A stretch of DNA of 55,996 nucleotides. Source: Pseudomonas sp. GM50. Its GTDB lineage: Bacteria; Pseudomonadota; Gammaproteobacteria; Pseudomonadales; Pseudomonadaceae. The notes beneath the pieces were generated by a model. It ran no database searches and had not been told where the DNA came from. It was given only the letters and a program-made list of their open reading frames with translations. Location of the stretch: assembly GCF_000282375.1 (NCBI RefSeq), contig NZ_AKJK01000103.1, forward strand, positions 1 through 55,996. The letters are read 5' to 3'. Positions 24,529 to 31,931 of this stretch are shown piece after piece; positions within the stretch are counted from its first letter, which is position 1, and every line of letters begins with the position of its first letter. Position numbers and translations under genes: made by a program.

Positions 24529-24664
24529 CTTGTGGCGAGGGGGCTTGCCCCCGTTCGGCTGCGCAGCAGTCGTAAAATCAGCGCTCGTGGTGTACCTGAA
24601 ATAATGCGGTGTCAGTTTTGGGGCTGCTTCGCAACCCAACGGGGGCAAGCCCCCTCGCCACAAG
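24529..24664. repeat. Inverted REP pair, GGGGGCTTGCCCCC class
   Basis: CTTGTGGCGAGGGGGCTTGC (from 24529) and its inverted counterpart ending CTCGCCACAAG (to 24664) are separated by about 86 bases. The core differs from the neighbouring GCGGGC and GCGAGC units, so at least three REP subclasses lie within 1.5 kb. Confidence 0.8.
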
Positions 24665-24719
24665 GTTGTGTGCAAGATGAGGGAGTGTCAGGCGATGGTT
24701 ATGCTGGATGTGCCGGCCC

Positions 24720-24813
24720 CATCGCGAGCAGGCTCGCTCCCACAGTTGATCGCTGGCGTACACAAATAATGTGTTCACAGAAAACCCGATGTGGGAGCGA
24801 GCCTGCTCGCGAT
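24720..24813. repeat. Inverted REP pair, GCGAGCAGGCTCGC class
   Basis: The units at 24720-24745 and 24790-24813 (TGTGGGAGCGAGCCTGCTCG) are inverted, 44 bases apart, 20 bases downstream of the end of the small minus-strand gene at 24833. The same subclass recurs at 55885-55974. Confidence 0.85.
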
Positions 24814-24832
24814 AGCGTCAGATGACACACCG

Positions 24833-25135
24833 CTAAACAGCAGCCTTGAACCCCTCCTCCCGCTGCAACGCCCGAGCCTGAATCACATCCAGTATTGCGC
24901 AACCTTCACGCGTCAGCAGGTGCACCGCCCGGGTGATACGGGTCAGGTCGCAGTCGGAAATACCTTTGAGATTGAGGCTGGACAAGGTGTCGGTCAGATC
25001 GCGGACCACGGTGAAGCGGTGCATGGCGCAAGCGGCCATGTCGCTGAGTTCTTTGTGGGTGTTGATGAAGAGCACCGGGGTTTCGGCGTCGTAGGTGTCG
25101 ATGGGGAGGTAACGGGGCATGACTTGATCGAACAT
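24833..25135 (-). CDS. Small protein with P4-immunity-like leader (DUF6124/DUF3077-like layout)
   Basis: A 100-residue soluble protein starting at ATG 25135 after GGAG (TTTGGAGTTACACCCT). The open frame extends to 25360, but that part is the structured leader. The sequence has a short variable N-terminus, a strand (ETPVLFINTHKEL), then two helical stretches (AACAMHRFTVVRDLTDTLSS and LTRITRAVHLLTREGCAILD). This order (a beta strand then an Ala/Leu-rich helix pair) parallels the DUF6124 protein at 48654-49022 and DUF3077-like Pseudomonas proteins, although identity is low. No catalytic motif, signal or membrane segment. The very unusual shared leader is the main clue that both belong to one functional class. 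Confidence 0.7.
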   Translation of the reverse strand: MFDQVMPRYLPIDTYDAETPVLFINTHKELSDMAACAMHRFTVVRDLTDTLSSLNLKGISDCDLTRITRAVHLLTREGCAILDVIQARALQREEGFKAAV

Positions 25136-25392
25136 AGGGTGTAACTCCAAATAGAGCAACCACCGTCCGCGGCCAAGCGAAAAGGTGGCAGCTGTGTGCG
25201 GGTTGGCCGACCGGCACACCCAAAACCGGCACACCCGAGGGTGTCCCGCGCACAGCTGCCATAACACGATATCCAGACATAAAAAGGTCTGAACAATGAC
25301 GCTGATGCGTTTTGGGGTGACCGACCGGCCAAGGTCGTTCGCGGTGTTTTCCGCGAGCACGAACTATAGGGGGCGATACCGAAACGCGGCAA
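25136..25392 (-). promoter_or_regulatory. Structured leader A with seqA/seqB/seqC (P4 CI-RNA-like) and its promoter
   Basis: Reading the minus strand 5' to 3': a promoter with -35 TTGCCG (25392-25387), an 18-base spacer and -10 TATAGT (25368-25363); a hairpin CGCGG-AAAACA-CCGCG (within 25339-25356); segment A containing CTTGGCCGGTCGG (25333-25321); a small hairpin ACGC-ATCA-GCGT (25310-25299) and a U-run (CCTTTTTAT, near 25290-25281). Then a 16-bp stem, 25260-25245 with 25202-25187, whose loop holds segment B, CCGGTCGGCCAA (25214-25203). Segment C, CTTGGCCG (25177-25170), follows, and the start codon is 34 bases later. Segment B can pair with A over 12 bp (two G-U) or with the 7-bp core of C. 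The design matches phage P4 immunity, where CI RNA (seqB) targets seqA and seqC. Confidence 0.7.
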
Positions 25393-25440
25393 CAGGGTAC
25401 GTTGTAGGAAACGTCTTGGAAAGTTGTGCGCCACAAAGTT

Positions 25441-25470
25441 GATCGTTCCTACGATCGCGTGGGAACGATC
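25441..25470. repeat. Inverted repeat GATCGTTCC / GGAACGATC
   Basis: The stem GATCGTTCC (25441-25449) and GGAACGATC (25462-25470), with a 12-base centre, lies just upstream of leader A's promoter and next to the duplicated tctA end. It may terminate transcription coming from the toxin-antitoxin operon. Confidence 0.65.
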
Positions 25471-25472
25471 GG

Positions 25473-25568
25473 CACTCAATCAGCCTCATGCAATTTGATG
25501 CCGCATTTATCATCCAGTCGCCCTGGCTGATGGACAAGGCGTTGCGCAGTTTTTTCCGCCATCGGGCC
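25473..25568 (-). pseudogene. Duplicated, internally deleted copy of the tctA 3' end
   Basis: 25473-25510 repeats 26382-26419 (the tctA stop region, CACTCAATC...CCTCATGCAA) with a few substitutions, and 25511-25568 repeats 26496-26555 (CATCCAGTCGCCCTGGCTGA...). The 76 bases in between are deleted. It therefore encodes only the last residues of TctA twice over. Together with intact tctA it brackets the toxin-antitoxin module. Confidence 0.88.
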
Positions 25569-25589
25569 GGGCGGCCTGCATTTGCCAGG

Positions 25590-25868
25590 CTATCGATCCT
25601 CACGCGTGTGCCACAAACGCAGCAGGTAAATGGTGGACTCGACTATCTCGTAGCGCATCTCATAGTGGCCGACTTGAATTCGTCGCACATCACGCGGCTC
25701 GAACTCTTCCAGACGCTCGCCAATGCGTGGGTTGGCCAGCAGCGTGGTCGGTGTAGTCGTCAGTTGCTGTACTGTCCGTGCGGCAGCAGGTTGATTCACC
25801 GCCGCCAGAAACTCATACAGCCGGGTAATGTCGGAAAGCGCCTTACTTGTCCACTTCAAATCCATCAA
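25590..25868 (-). CDS. RelE/ParE-family toxin
   Basis: 92 residues with the ParE fold signature: LKWTSKALSDITRLYEFLAA at the start, a helical hairpin, then RIGERLEEFEPRDVRRIQVG, HYEMRYEIVESTIYLLRLWH TRED at the end. ParE members poison gyrase, RelE members cleave mRNA on the ribosome; the IYLLRLWHTRED ending favours ParE-type. Its start overlaps the stop of the antitoxin (ATGA at 25865-25868), so expression is coupled. A second in-frame ATG directly follows the first. Confidence 0.88.
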   Translation of the reverse strand: MMDLKWTSKALSDITRLYEFLAAVNQPAAARTVQQLTTTPTTLLANPRIGERLEEFEPRDVRRIQVGHYEMRYEIVESTIYLLRLWHTREDR

Positions 25869-26137
25869 CGCGGCGCCGGCAACGGTGTGTCTGTGCTGAG
25901 GCTATCAGCCCAGGACTGGACAGTCTGGTGGTCAATCACGCGACCAGCATCTACATCGGCCAAGGCTTCACGAGTAAGTCGACTGCGTTCTTCTTCCTGA
26001 TCTATCCAAGCGGATAGCGCCTGTTTGACGATCCAGTTCTTGGAGCGTTCTAGACGCTCAGCCATCAAATCGACTTTCTCGGCAAGCTGCACAGGGACAT
26101 GGGCTGTCACGGATCGGGTTTTCGCGTTAGTGGCCAT
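25865..26137 (-). CDS. Ribbon-helix-helix antitoxin (ParD/CopG-like)
   Basis: 90 residues. The N-terminal TRSVTAHVPVQLAEKVDLMA followed by ERSKNWIVKQALSAWIDQEE is a ribbon-helix-helix DNA-binding domain; the acidic C-terminal tail (REALADVDAGRVIDHQTV) is the toxin-binding arm. The protein probably represses its own promoter in the 246 bases upstream (26138-26384), which hold no other gene. First gene of the module. Confidence 0.88.
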   Translation of the reverse strand: MATNAKTRSVTAHVPVQLAEKVDLMAERLERSKNWIVKQALSAWIDQEEERSRLTREALADVDAGRVIDHQTVQSWADSLSTDTPLPAPR

Positions 26138-26384
26138 GATCGATTACTCCTGATGTGATTTGTCTTGTCTCGTCACTAATCAACTTGAATCAAAACCAAT
26201 TATATCGAATAGCGATACATCGTCAAGCGCAGCACCAGATTGAGGTAATACCCTCGATAGACGGACGAAACAGGGGCCAAGATGTCAACTTTGAGGTAAG
26301 AGGAAAACACAAGGGCAGCGCTGGGGCTGGAGCTGGCGTTGACATGCATCGTCGTGCAGATCATCAAACCGGCTTACAACGCAC

Positions 26385-27893
26385 TCAATCATCCTCATGC
26401 AATTTGATCCCGCGTTTATGCAGCAAATACGGAACCAGCAACACCAACAACGTCAGCACCAGAACCGACGCCGCAATCGGTTGTGTCACAAACACCATCC
26501 AGTCGCCCTGGCTGATGGACAAGGCGTTGCGCAGTTGTTTTTCCGCCATCGGGCCCAGCAGCATGCCGACGATCACCGGGGCGACGGGGAAATCGAAACG
26601 GCGCATCAACACCCCCGCCCAGCCGATGCCCAGCATCAGAAACAGGTCGAACGTCGAGTGGCGCATGCCGTATACGCCGATGGTGGCGAACACCAGAATG
26701 CCGGCGTTCAGGTAGGGCCGTGGAATCTGCAAGAGTTTGACCCACAGCCCAACCAACGGCAGGTTCAGCACCAACAGAATGGCGTTGCCGATGTACAAAG
26801 AGGCCACCAGCGTCCAGACCAACTCACCCGAGGTCTGGAACAGCAGCGGCCCCGGTTGCAGGTTGTAGTTCTGGAATGCAGCCAACAGGATCGCCGCCGT
26901 GGCGGAGGTCGGGATGCCCAGCGTCAGCAGCGGCACCAGCGAACCAGTAGCGCTGGCGTTGTTGGCCGCCTCGGGGCCGGCGACACCTTCGATGGCGCCC
27001 TCGCCTTTGCTGGCCGCGAACTCTTTCGGGTATTTGCTGAGTTTGCGTTCGGTCGAATAAGACAGGAACGTCGGAATTTCCGCGCCACCGGCTGGAATCG
27101 ACCCGAAGGGAAAACCGATCAAGGTGCCCCGCAGCCACGCGGGAATCGAGCGTTTCCAGTCGGCGCGGGTCATCCACAACGAGGTCAGGCGATGTCGGCT
27201 GCCCGTTTCTTCCTTTTGGTAGAGCACGCTGTACAAGGCCTCACCGACGGCAAACAAGCCGACCGCCACCAGCACCACTTCGATGCCATCGACCAGCTCG
27301 GGCACCTCCATGGTGTAGCGGGCAATGCCTGAGGTCGAGTCCAGGCCGATCAAGCCGATGGTCAGCCCGATGCCCAGTGAGGCAAAGCCGCGCAGCATCG
27401 ACGCACCGAGCACCGCCGACACCGTGGTGAAGGCCAGCACCAGAATCGCGAAATACTCCGCTGGCCCGAATTTCAGTGCCAGCGTGGCAACGAGTGGCGC
27501 GAACAACGTCAACAAAATCGTCGCGATGGTGCCGGCCACGAATGAACCGATAGCGGCCGTCGCCAGCGCCGGGCCGGCCCGTCCGTTACGGGCCATGAGG
27601 TTGCCTTCCAGGGCCGTGACCATGGAGGACGACTCCCCGGGGGTATTGAGCAGAATCGAGGTGGTGGAGCCGCCAAACTGAGCGCCGTAATAGATGCCGG
27701 CGAACATGATCAGCGCCCCGGTAGGATCGACCTTGGCGGTGATCGGCAGCAACAAGGCGACAGTCAGCGCCGGTCCGATCCCCGGCAAAACACCGATTGC
27801 GGTACCCAGCAGGCAGCCGATAAAGCCCCACATCAGATTGATCGGTGCCAACGCGGCCCCGAAGCCGCTTGCCAGACTTGCGAGAATGTCCAC
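26385..27893 (-). CDS. tctA: TctA, large permease subunit of tripartite tricarboxylate transporter
   Basis: 502 residues, about 11-12 transmembrane helices. The family hallmark GxxxGxxxGxLPGIGP appears as CLLGTAIGVLPGIGPALTVA, followed by FAGIYYGAQFGGSTTSILLN TPGE, and the second half repeats the motif (GPEAANNASATGSLVPLLTL GIPTSATAAILLAAF). It moves citrate or a related tricarboxylate with sodium, fed by the periplasmic protein TctC. It is the third gene of tctCBA (24 bases after tctB). Its last about 100 bases are duplicated beyond the toxin-antitoxin module. No tctDE two-component system is adjacent. Confidence 0.93.
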   Translation of the reverse strand: MDILASLASGFGAALAPINLMWGFIGCLLGTAIGVLPGIGPALTVALLLPITAKVDPTGALIMFAGIYYGAQFGGSTTSILLNTPGESSSMVTALEGNLMARNGRAGPALATAAIGSFVAGTIATILLTLFAPLVATLALKFGPAEYFAILVLAFTTVSAVLGASMLRGFASLGIGLTIGLIGLDSTSGIARYTMEVPELVDGIEVVLVAVGLFAVGEALYSVLYQKEETGSRHRLTSLWMTRADWKRSIPAWLRGTLIGFPFGSIPAGGAEIPTFLSYSTERKLSKYPKEFAASKGEGAIEGVAGPEAANNASATGSLVPLLTLGIPTSATAAILLAAFQNYNLQPGPLLFQTSGELVWTLVASLYIGNAILLVLNLPLVGLWVKLLQIPRPYLNAGILVFATIGVYGMRHSTFDLFLMLGIGWAGVLMRRFDFPVAPVIVGMLLGPMAEKQLRNALSISQGDWMVFVTQPIAASVLVLTLLVLLVPYLLHKRGIKLHEDD

Positions 27894-27917
27894 CTTGTCG
27901 ACCTCCTTCGGCCCGGA

Positions 27918-28388
27918 TCAGATCCAGGCGTTGACCAGGGGCGGAAGGGAAACCCCTAGCCCGGCGGTGAAAAGCCAGTAAATCGGCAGCGTCAGGGCGA
28001 TACCTATGGCGAGGTCCCGCAGTGGGCTGCGACTGCCAAAGCCCCGTGCCGAACAGGCAAACAGCAGTGCCGCTGCCAATACGAAGCCGATGTAGGTAAT
28101 GAGCAAGGCGACCCCTACCAGCCCCGCCGTGACCCAGGTCGCGCCGAGCTTGCCGCCGGGTTGAGCCTGGGTGGTTTCGTGGTCGTCGCCAAGGTTGCGA
28201 AAACCACCGGTGAGCGCCTGATAGCACATCAACAAACCGACGACGCCGAGAAACACCGCGACGGCATAGGGGTAGACATAGGCCGCCATGATGACGAAGC
28301 CCATCTCGGGAGGAAACCGCGAGGCGCCGAACGCCAATACCGCGCTGATGACGACGACACCTAAGCCAATCGCCAGTTGGGCCGGCAT
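27918..28388 (-). CDS. tctB: TctB, small permease subunit of tripartite tricarboxylate transporter
   Basis: 156 residues from the ATG at 28388 (MPAQLAIGLGVVVISAVLAF); the frame is open to 28484 but that part overlaps tctC. Four hydrophobic helices, with the tail LAIGIALTLPIYWLFTAGLG VSLPP typical of TctB. Sits between tctC and tctA. Confidence 0.9.
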   Translation of the reverse strand: MPAQLAIGLGVVVISAVLAFGASRFPPEMGFVIMAAYVYPYAVAVFLGVVGLLMCYQALTGGFRNLGDDHETTQAQPGGKLGATWVTAGLVGVALLITYIGFVLAAALLFACSARGFGSRSPLRDLAIGIALTLPIYWLFTAGLGVSLPPLVNAWI

Positions 28389-28410
28389 GACTCTCCAGCG
28401 CCCGGCCATC

Positions 28411-29379
28411 TCAAAGCAGCCCGACCTTGACCAGCATCGCGCGCAGGCGCCCGTGCTCTTCTTCGACGAATTTACCGAAATCATCCCCGGTCAAAATGCT
28501 CGGTGACCACGCATTGGTTTTTACGTTTTCTTGCCAGACGGTGCTTTTGGTGGCGGTCAGGACGGCTTCGGTCAGTTCTTTACGTTGCTCGGGCGTCAGG
28601 CCCGCTGCGCCGTAAACACCCCGCCAGTTGCCGATCGTCACGTCGTATCCAGCCTCTTTGAGGGTCGGTGCATCGATGCCTTCAACGCGGTTGGGCGCGC
28701 CGATGGCGAGTAAGCGGAACTGTTTGGACTGGACGTATTTGGCAAGCTCGGCGTAGCCGCCGGTGATCACCGTGATATGGCCACCCAGCACCGCGGCGAC
28801 GACTTCGCCGCCACCGGCGAAGGCGACGTAATTCACCTTGTTGACAGGGACGTCCATTTTGCTCGCCAGTTCGGCGATGCCAATGTGGTCGATCGACCCT
28901 TTGGAGCCACCGCCCCATTTGATACTGGACGGGTTGGCTTTGAAGTCTTTGAGCAAGTCGTCCAGGGTTTTGTACGGGGAGTCGTCACGCACGGCAATCA
29001 CGTTGTATTCGGTAAACAGCCGGGCGATCGGTGTCACGTCCTTCAAGGTGATTTGCGGTTTGTTCTGCTCGATGGCCGCGACCATGATCGCGCCGACCAC
29101 AATCAGGGCATTGGCGTCGCCCTTGGTGCCGTTGGCAAATTGCGCCAACCCCAGGGTCCCACCGGCACCGCCCTTGTTTTCAAAGGTGACGGCCTTGGCC
29201 GTTTTGGCCTCGACCATGGCTTTGCCCAGGACCCGTGCGGTCTGGTCATAACCACCACCGACCGAACCTGGGGCCATGAACTTGACGGTGTCCAGCGCAA
29301 AAACAGGTGATGCGAGCGTGGCGGCGGTAATGACAGCGGCGGCCATGTTGCTGCTGAATCGACGGAACAAGGCAAGCAT
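28411..29379 (-). CDS. tctC: TctC, periplasmic tricarboxylate-binding protein
   Basis: 322 residues with a signal peptide (AAAVITAATLASPVFALD) and the TctC/Bug-type fold: VKFMAPGSVGGGYDQTARVL, FENKGGAGGTLGLAQFANGT, VGAIMVAAIEQNKP. The variant APGSVGGGYDQ belongs to the TctC branch rather than the larger Bug group. It binds the substrate in the periplasm and delivers it to TctAB. First gene of tctCBA; a CA motif lies just upstream of its ribosome site. Confidence 0.92.
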   Translation of the reverse strand: MLALFRRFSSNMAAAVITAATLASPVFALDTVKFMAPGSVGGGYDQTARVLGKAMVEAKTAKAVTFENKGGAGGTLGLAQFANGTKGDANALIVVGAIMVAAIEQNKPQITLKDVTPIARLFTEYNVIAVRDDSPYKTLDDLLKDFKANPSSIKWGGGSKGSIDHIGIAELASKMDVPVNKVNYVAFAGGGEVVAAVLGGHITVITGGYAELAKYVQSKQFRLLAIGAPNRVEGIDAPTLKEAGYDVTIGNWRGVYGAAGLTPEQRKELTEAVLTATKSTVWQENVKTNAWSPSILTGDDFGKFVEEEHGRLRAMLVKVGLL

Positions 29380-29399
29380 GTGTGATCTCCCGATAACAG

Positions 29400-29412
29400 T
29401 TCTTGTTGTTTT
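29400..29412 (-). promoter_or_regulatory. Candidate Hfq/Crc (CA) motif in the tctC leader
   Basis: On the minus strand AAAACAACAAGAA, about 20 bases upstream of the tctC start and just before its GGGAGA ribosome site, contains overlapping AAnAAnAA matches. This is the sequence and position expected for Hfq/Crc repression of a transporter operon in Pseudomonas. Motif match only. Confidence 0.5.
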
Positions 29413-29611
29413 CGATCAGGGGTAGCCCCTGCTCGTTGAACAGGCATCTGGGAATAAGCGTAGGTCATAGTTGTGTTTGTTGGTGTCCTTTCAATCAACC
29501 GGATGGCAATGACCGGTAGCCCCGCGCAATGAGCTGATGTCCCGCGGGGCTGGCACCAAAAGCAGATCAGAAACGCAGGGGCATTATTCTATTAGGCTGC
29601 ACGCCCGCGTT

Positions 29612-30919
29612 TCAGGCCTTTACCGGGACCGCCGATACCACCGCATCCTCAAGATCCAGCGTTCTGGCGTGAGCCTGGGCCTCTTCTTCGCTCATCAGTT
29701 CGCCTTCCCATTTGGCGACCACGGCAGTGGCAATGGAGTTGCCCACCGCATTGGTTGCCGAGCGCCCCATATCGAGGAACGTATCGACCCCCAGAATCAG
29801 TAACAGCCCGGCCTCGGGAATATTGAACTGGTTCAGCGTCGCGGCAATCACCACCAGGGACGCCCGCGGTACACCGGCCATGCCCTTGGAGGTCAGCATC
29901 AGAATCAGCAACATGGTGATCTGGGTACCGATGGACAACTCGATGCCGTAAGCCTGGGCGATAAACAGCACTGCGAACGTGCAGTACATCATCGAGCCGT
30001 CGAGGTTGAACGAGTACCCCATCGGCATGACAAAACTGGAGATCTTGCGCTTTACACCAAAGCGATCGAGGGCCTCGAGAATTTTCGGATACGCCGATTC
30101 GGAGCTCGCCGTGGCAAAAGACAGCAGAAAGGCTTCCTTGATCAACACCACGAGCTTGAACACCCGAGGTCCGAGAAACAGCAGGCCAGCCAGCACCAGC
30201 AGCCCCCACAACAAGAACAGCCCCAGGTAAAAATCGCCCATGAAGACGGCGAATTTCAACAGGATTGCCAACCCGTTCACCGACACGGTCGCGGCCATGG
30301 CGGCCATCACTGCAATGGGTGCCAACTTCATCACGTAACCGGTGATTTTCAGCATCGCGTGGGACAACTCTTCGATCAGCCCCACCAGGCGCTCGGCCTT
30401 TTTGCCCAGCGCCGCCAGCGCGACGCCGAAGAACATGGAGAACACCACGATCTGCAGGATTTCGTTGTTGGCCATCGCCTCGGCGAAGGATTTGGGTACC
30501 AGGTGGACGACGAAATCCTTCAGGGTGAAGGCTGACGTTGCAAGGTTAGTGTGGGCACCGATATCGGGCAGTGGAAGGCCGAGGTTGTGGCCAGGTTGTA
30601 GCAGATTGGCCATGACCAGCCCCAGCACCAGAGACACCAGCGAAGCCGTCACGAACCAACCCAGAGCCTTGGCAAATACGCGCCCGACCGACGCGGCATC
30701 GCCCATATGCGCGATACCGACCACCAGCGTCGAGAACACCAGCGGCCCGATCAGCATTTTGATCAGACGCAAAAAGACATCCGAGACAATGGAGATGTAC
30801 CCCGCTACTTTGGTCGCCGATTCCTTGTCCGGAAAGTTGATGAACACCATGTAACCGATAAGGATCCCCAAGGTCATGGCGATCAGAATCCATGCCGCAG
30901 CCGGTAATTTGCTCTTCAT
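29612..30919 (-). CDS. Dicarboxylate/amino acid:cation symporter (DctA/GltP family)
   Basis: 435 residues, DAACS family. Signatures are RLIKMLIGPLVFSTLVVGIA, the serine-rich re-entrant hairpin 1 as AFLLSFATASSESAYPKILE, MPMGYSFNLDGSMMYCTFAV (TM7 NLDGS), and hairpin 2 with TSKGMAGVPRASLVVIAATL; the D-x-x-x-D/R-T-x-x-N TM8 motif appears as DTFLDMGRSATNAVGNSIAT. The MGRSATN form (usually R-T/S-x-x-N) is normal for dicarboxylate carriers. It would import C4-dicarboxylates or glutamate/aspartate with cations. A perfect 13-base palindrome TGGGTTTAACCCA (30932-30944) lies directly upstream of its ribosome site. Same strand as tctCBA, 230 bases upstream; likely a separate transcript. Confidence 0.9.
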   Translation of the reverse strand: MKSKLPAAAWILIAMTLGILIGYMVFINFPDKESATKVAGYISIVSDVFLRLIKMLIGPLVFSTLVVGIAHMGDAASVGRVFAKALGWFVTASLVSLVLGLVMANLLQPGHNLGLPLPDIGAHTNLATSAFTLKDFVVHLVPKSFAEAMANNEILQIVVFSMFFGVALAALGKKAERLVGLIEELSHAMLKITGYVMKLAPIAVMAAMAATVSVNGLAILLKFAVFMGDFYLGLFLLWGLLVLAGLLFLGPRVFKLVVLIKEAFLLSFATASSESAYPKILEALDRFGVKRKISSFVMPMGYSFNLDGSMMYCTFAVLFIAQAYGIELSIGTQITMLLILMLTSKGMAGVPRASLVVIAATLNQFNIPEAGLLLILGVDTFLDMGRSATNAVGNSIATAVVAKWEGELMSEEEAQAHARTLDLEDAVVSAVPVKA

Positions 30920-31037
30920 AAAACACCTCCATGGGTTTAACCCAGTTCCAATTGCCTCAATGGCAGCGATTCATTCGCAATAGGTTGATCCATGCACTGA
31001 ACGACTTTTATCCGCTCAAGTGCGCTGAACCGGGCAG

Positions 31038-31071
31038 CAAGCAAACCGCCCTTGAATCGGGGCGGTGCTTG
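31038..31071 (-). terminator. Strong hairpin downstream of the Anbu operon
   Basis: CAAGCAAACCGCCC (31038-31051) pairs with GGGGCGGTGCTTG (31059-31071). It lies 43 bases after the Anbu stop on the minus strand. No clear U-run follows, so it may work as a Rho-independent terminator only weakly or stabilise the 3' end. Confidence 0.5.
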
Positions 31072-31113
31072 AACAAGAGGTGAATCGTTATTTTTGTTAT
31101 CAGCCGACTACGG

Positions 31114-31851
31114 TCATGCAGGCGTCATGTACACGTCGGGAGGCTCCGGCAGTGCAGCGAGCATGTCTTGCAACCCGGCGGCCCACTGCGTACGGATACG
31201 ATTGAAGTAAGGGTCGTCGGCCGTGATGCGGTAACTTTTCGCGCGGGTAAAACTGTCTTTGCGGTACACCAGCAGGTCCAGCGGCATGCCTACCGACAGG
31301 TTGCTGTGCATGGTCGAGTCGAACGAGATCAGCCCGCAGCGCAGGCCTTCGTCGAGTGAGGTGCGAAACTTCAGGTTGCGATCCAGGATCGGCCTGCCGT
31401 ATTTGCTTTCACCCAATTGCAGGAACGGCGTGTCTTCAGTCGCTTGAATGAAGTTGCCTTGCGGGTAAATGCTGTACACGTCCATGGGCCCGTCCGCGAT
31501 TTGCCCACCGACCAGAAAGGAACAACTCAAGTCGGTCTTGCCCGCCAACTTGGTGCGATCCCGGGCGACGACTTCGCGAACGGTTTCGGCCACCAGCACG
31601 GTGGCGTCATAAAGCGTGCGGACATTCAACAGATGGGTACCCGACCCGCTCGCACGTTGCTTGAGCAGGTTGACCACCGATTGCGACGTGGCCAGGTTGC
31701 CCGCGGTTTGCAGCACGATCAGCCGCTCTCCTGGCGTGCTGAAAATAAACAACTTACGGAAGGTTGAAATCTGGTCGATACCGGCATTGGTCCTTGAATC
31801 GGAGATGAACACCAGCCCGTCGGCCAGGTGCATAGCGACGCAATAAGTCAT
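31114..31851 (-). CDS. Anbu, bacterial proteasome-homologue peptidase
   Basis: 245 residues from ATG 31851; the open frame reaches 32124 but overlaps the transglutaminase gene. It begins MTYCVAMHLADGLVFISDSR TNAG, placing the N-terminal Thr nucleophile directly after Met, as in Anbu/HslV/proteasome beta subunits, with the conserved Asp (SDSR) and FRKLFIF lysine following. Later GGQIADGPMDVYSIYPQGNF IQATEDTPF and GLISFDSTMHSNLSVG are typical of Anbu. Anbu assembles into open, HslV-like rings; its substrates are unknown. It is the last gene of the classical set with a circularly permuted ATP-grasp, alpha-E and transglutaminase-like proteins, proposed to form a peptide synthesis/degradation system. 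Confidence 0.92.
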   Translation of the reverse strand: MTYCVAMHLADGLVFISDSRTNAGIDQISTFRKLFIFSTPGERLIVLQTAGNLATSQSVVNLLKQRASGSGTHLLNVRTLYDATVLVAETVREVVARDRTKLAGKTDLSCSFLVGGQIADGPMDVYSIYPQGNFIQATEDTPFLQLGESKYGRPILDRNLKFRTSLDEGLRCGLISFDSTMHSNLSVGMPLDLLVYRKDSFTRAKSYRITADDPYFNRIRTQWAAGLQDMLAALPEPPDVYMTPA

Positions 31852-31931
31852 TCGTGTTAACTCGTGAATTTGAGATGAGAGGCCATACCGTCTCCACGAC
31901 GGTATGGCCAGTTGCTGCGACTGACTTGGGG

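Noticed and set aside
23304..24813. Possible CRISPR array in the repeat-rich region
   Set aside because: The repeats are inverted palindromic doublets of different subclasses and irregular spacing, not direct repeats with unique spacers; no cas genes are near.
25590..26137. That the toxin-antitoxin genes are part of a larger mobile element
   Set aside because: No integrase, transposase or inverted termini around them; only the tctA duplication is visible, so I limit the claim to that.
29518..29548. Hairpin AGCCCCGCG/CGCGGGGCT as terminator of tctC or the symporter
   Set aside because: It lies after the symporter stop on the minus strand, but no U-run follows and the loop is long; left out as a terminator.
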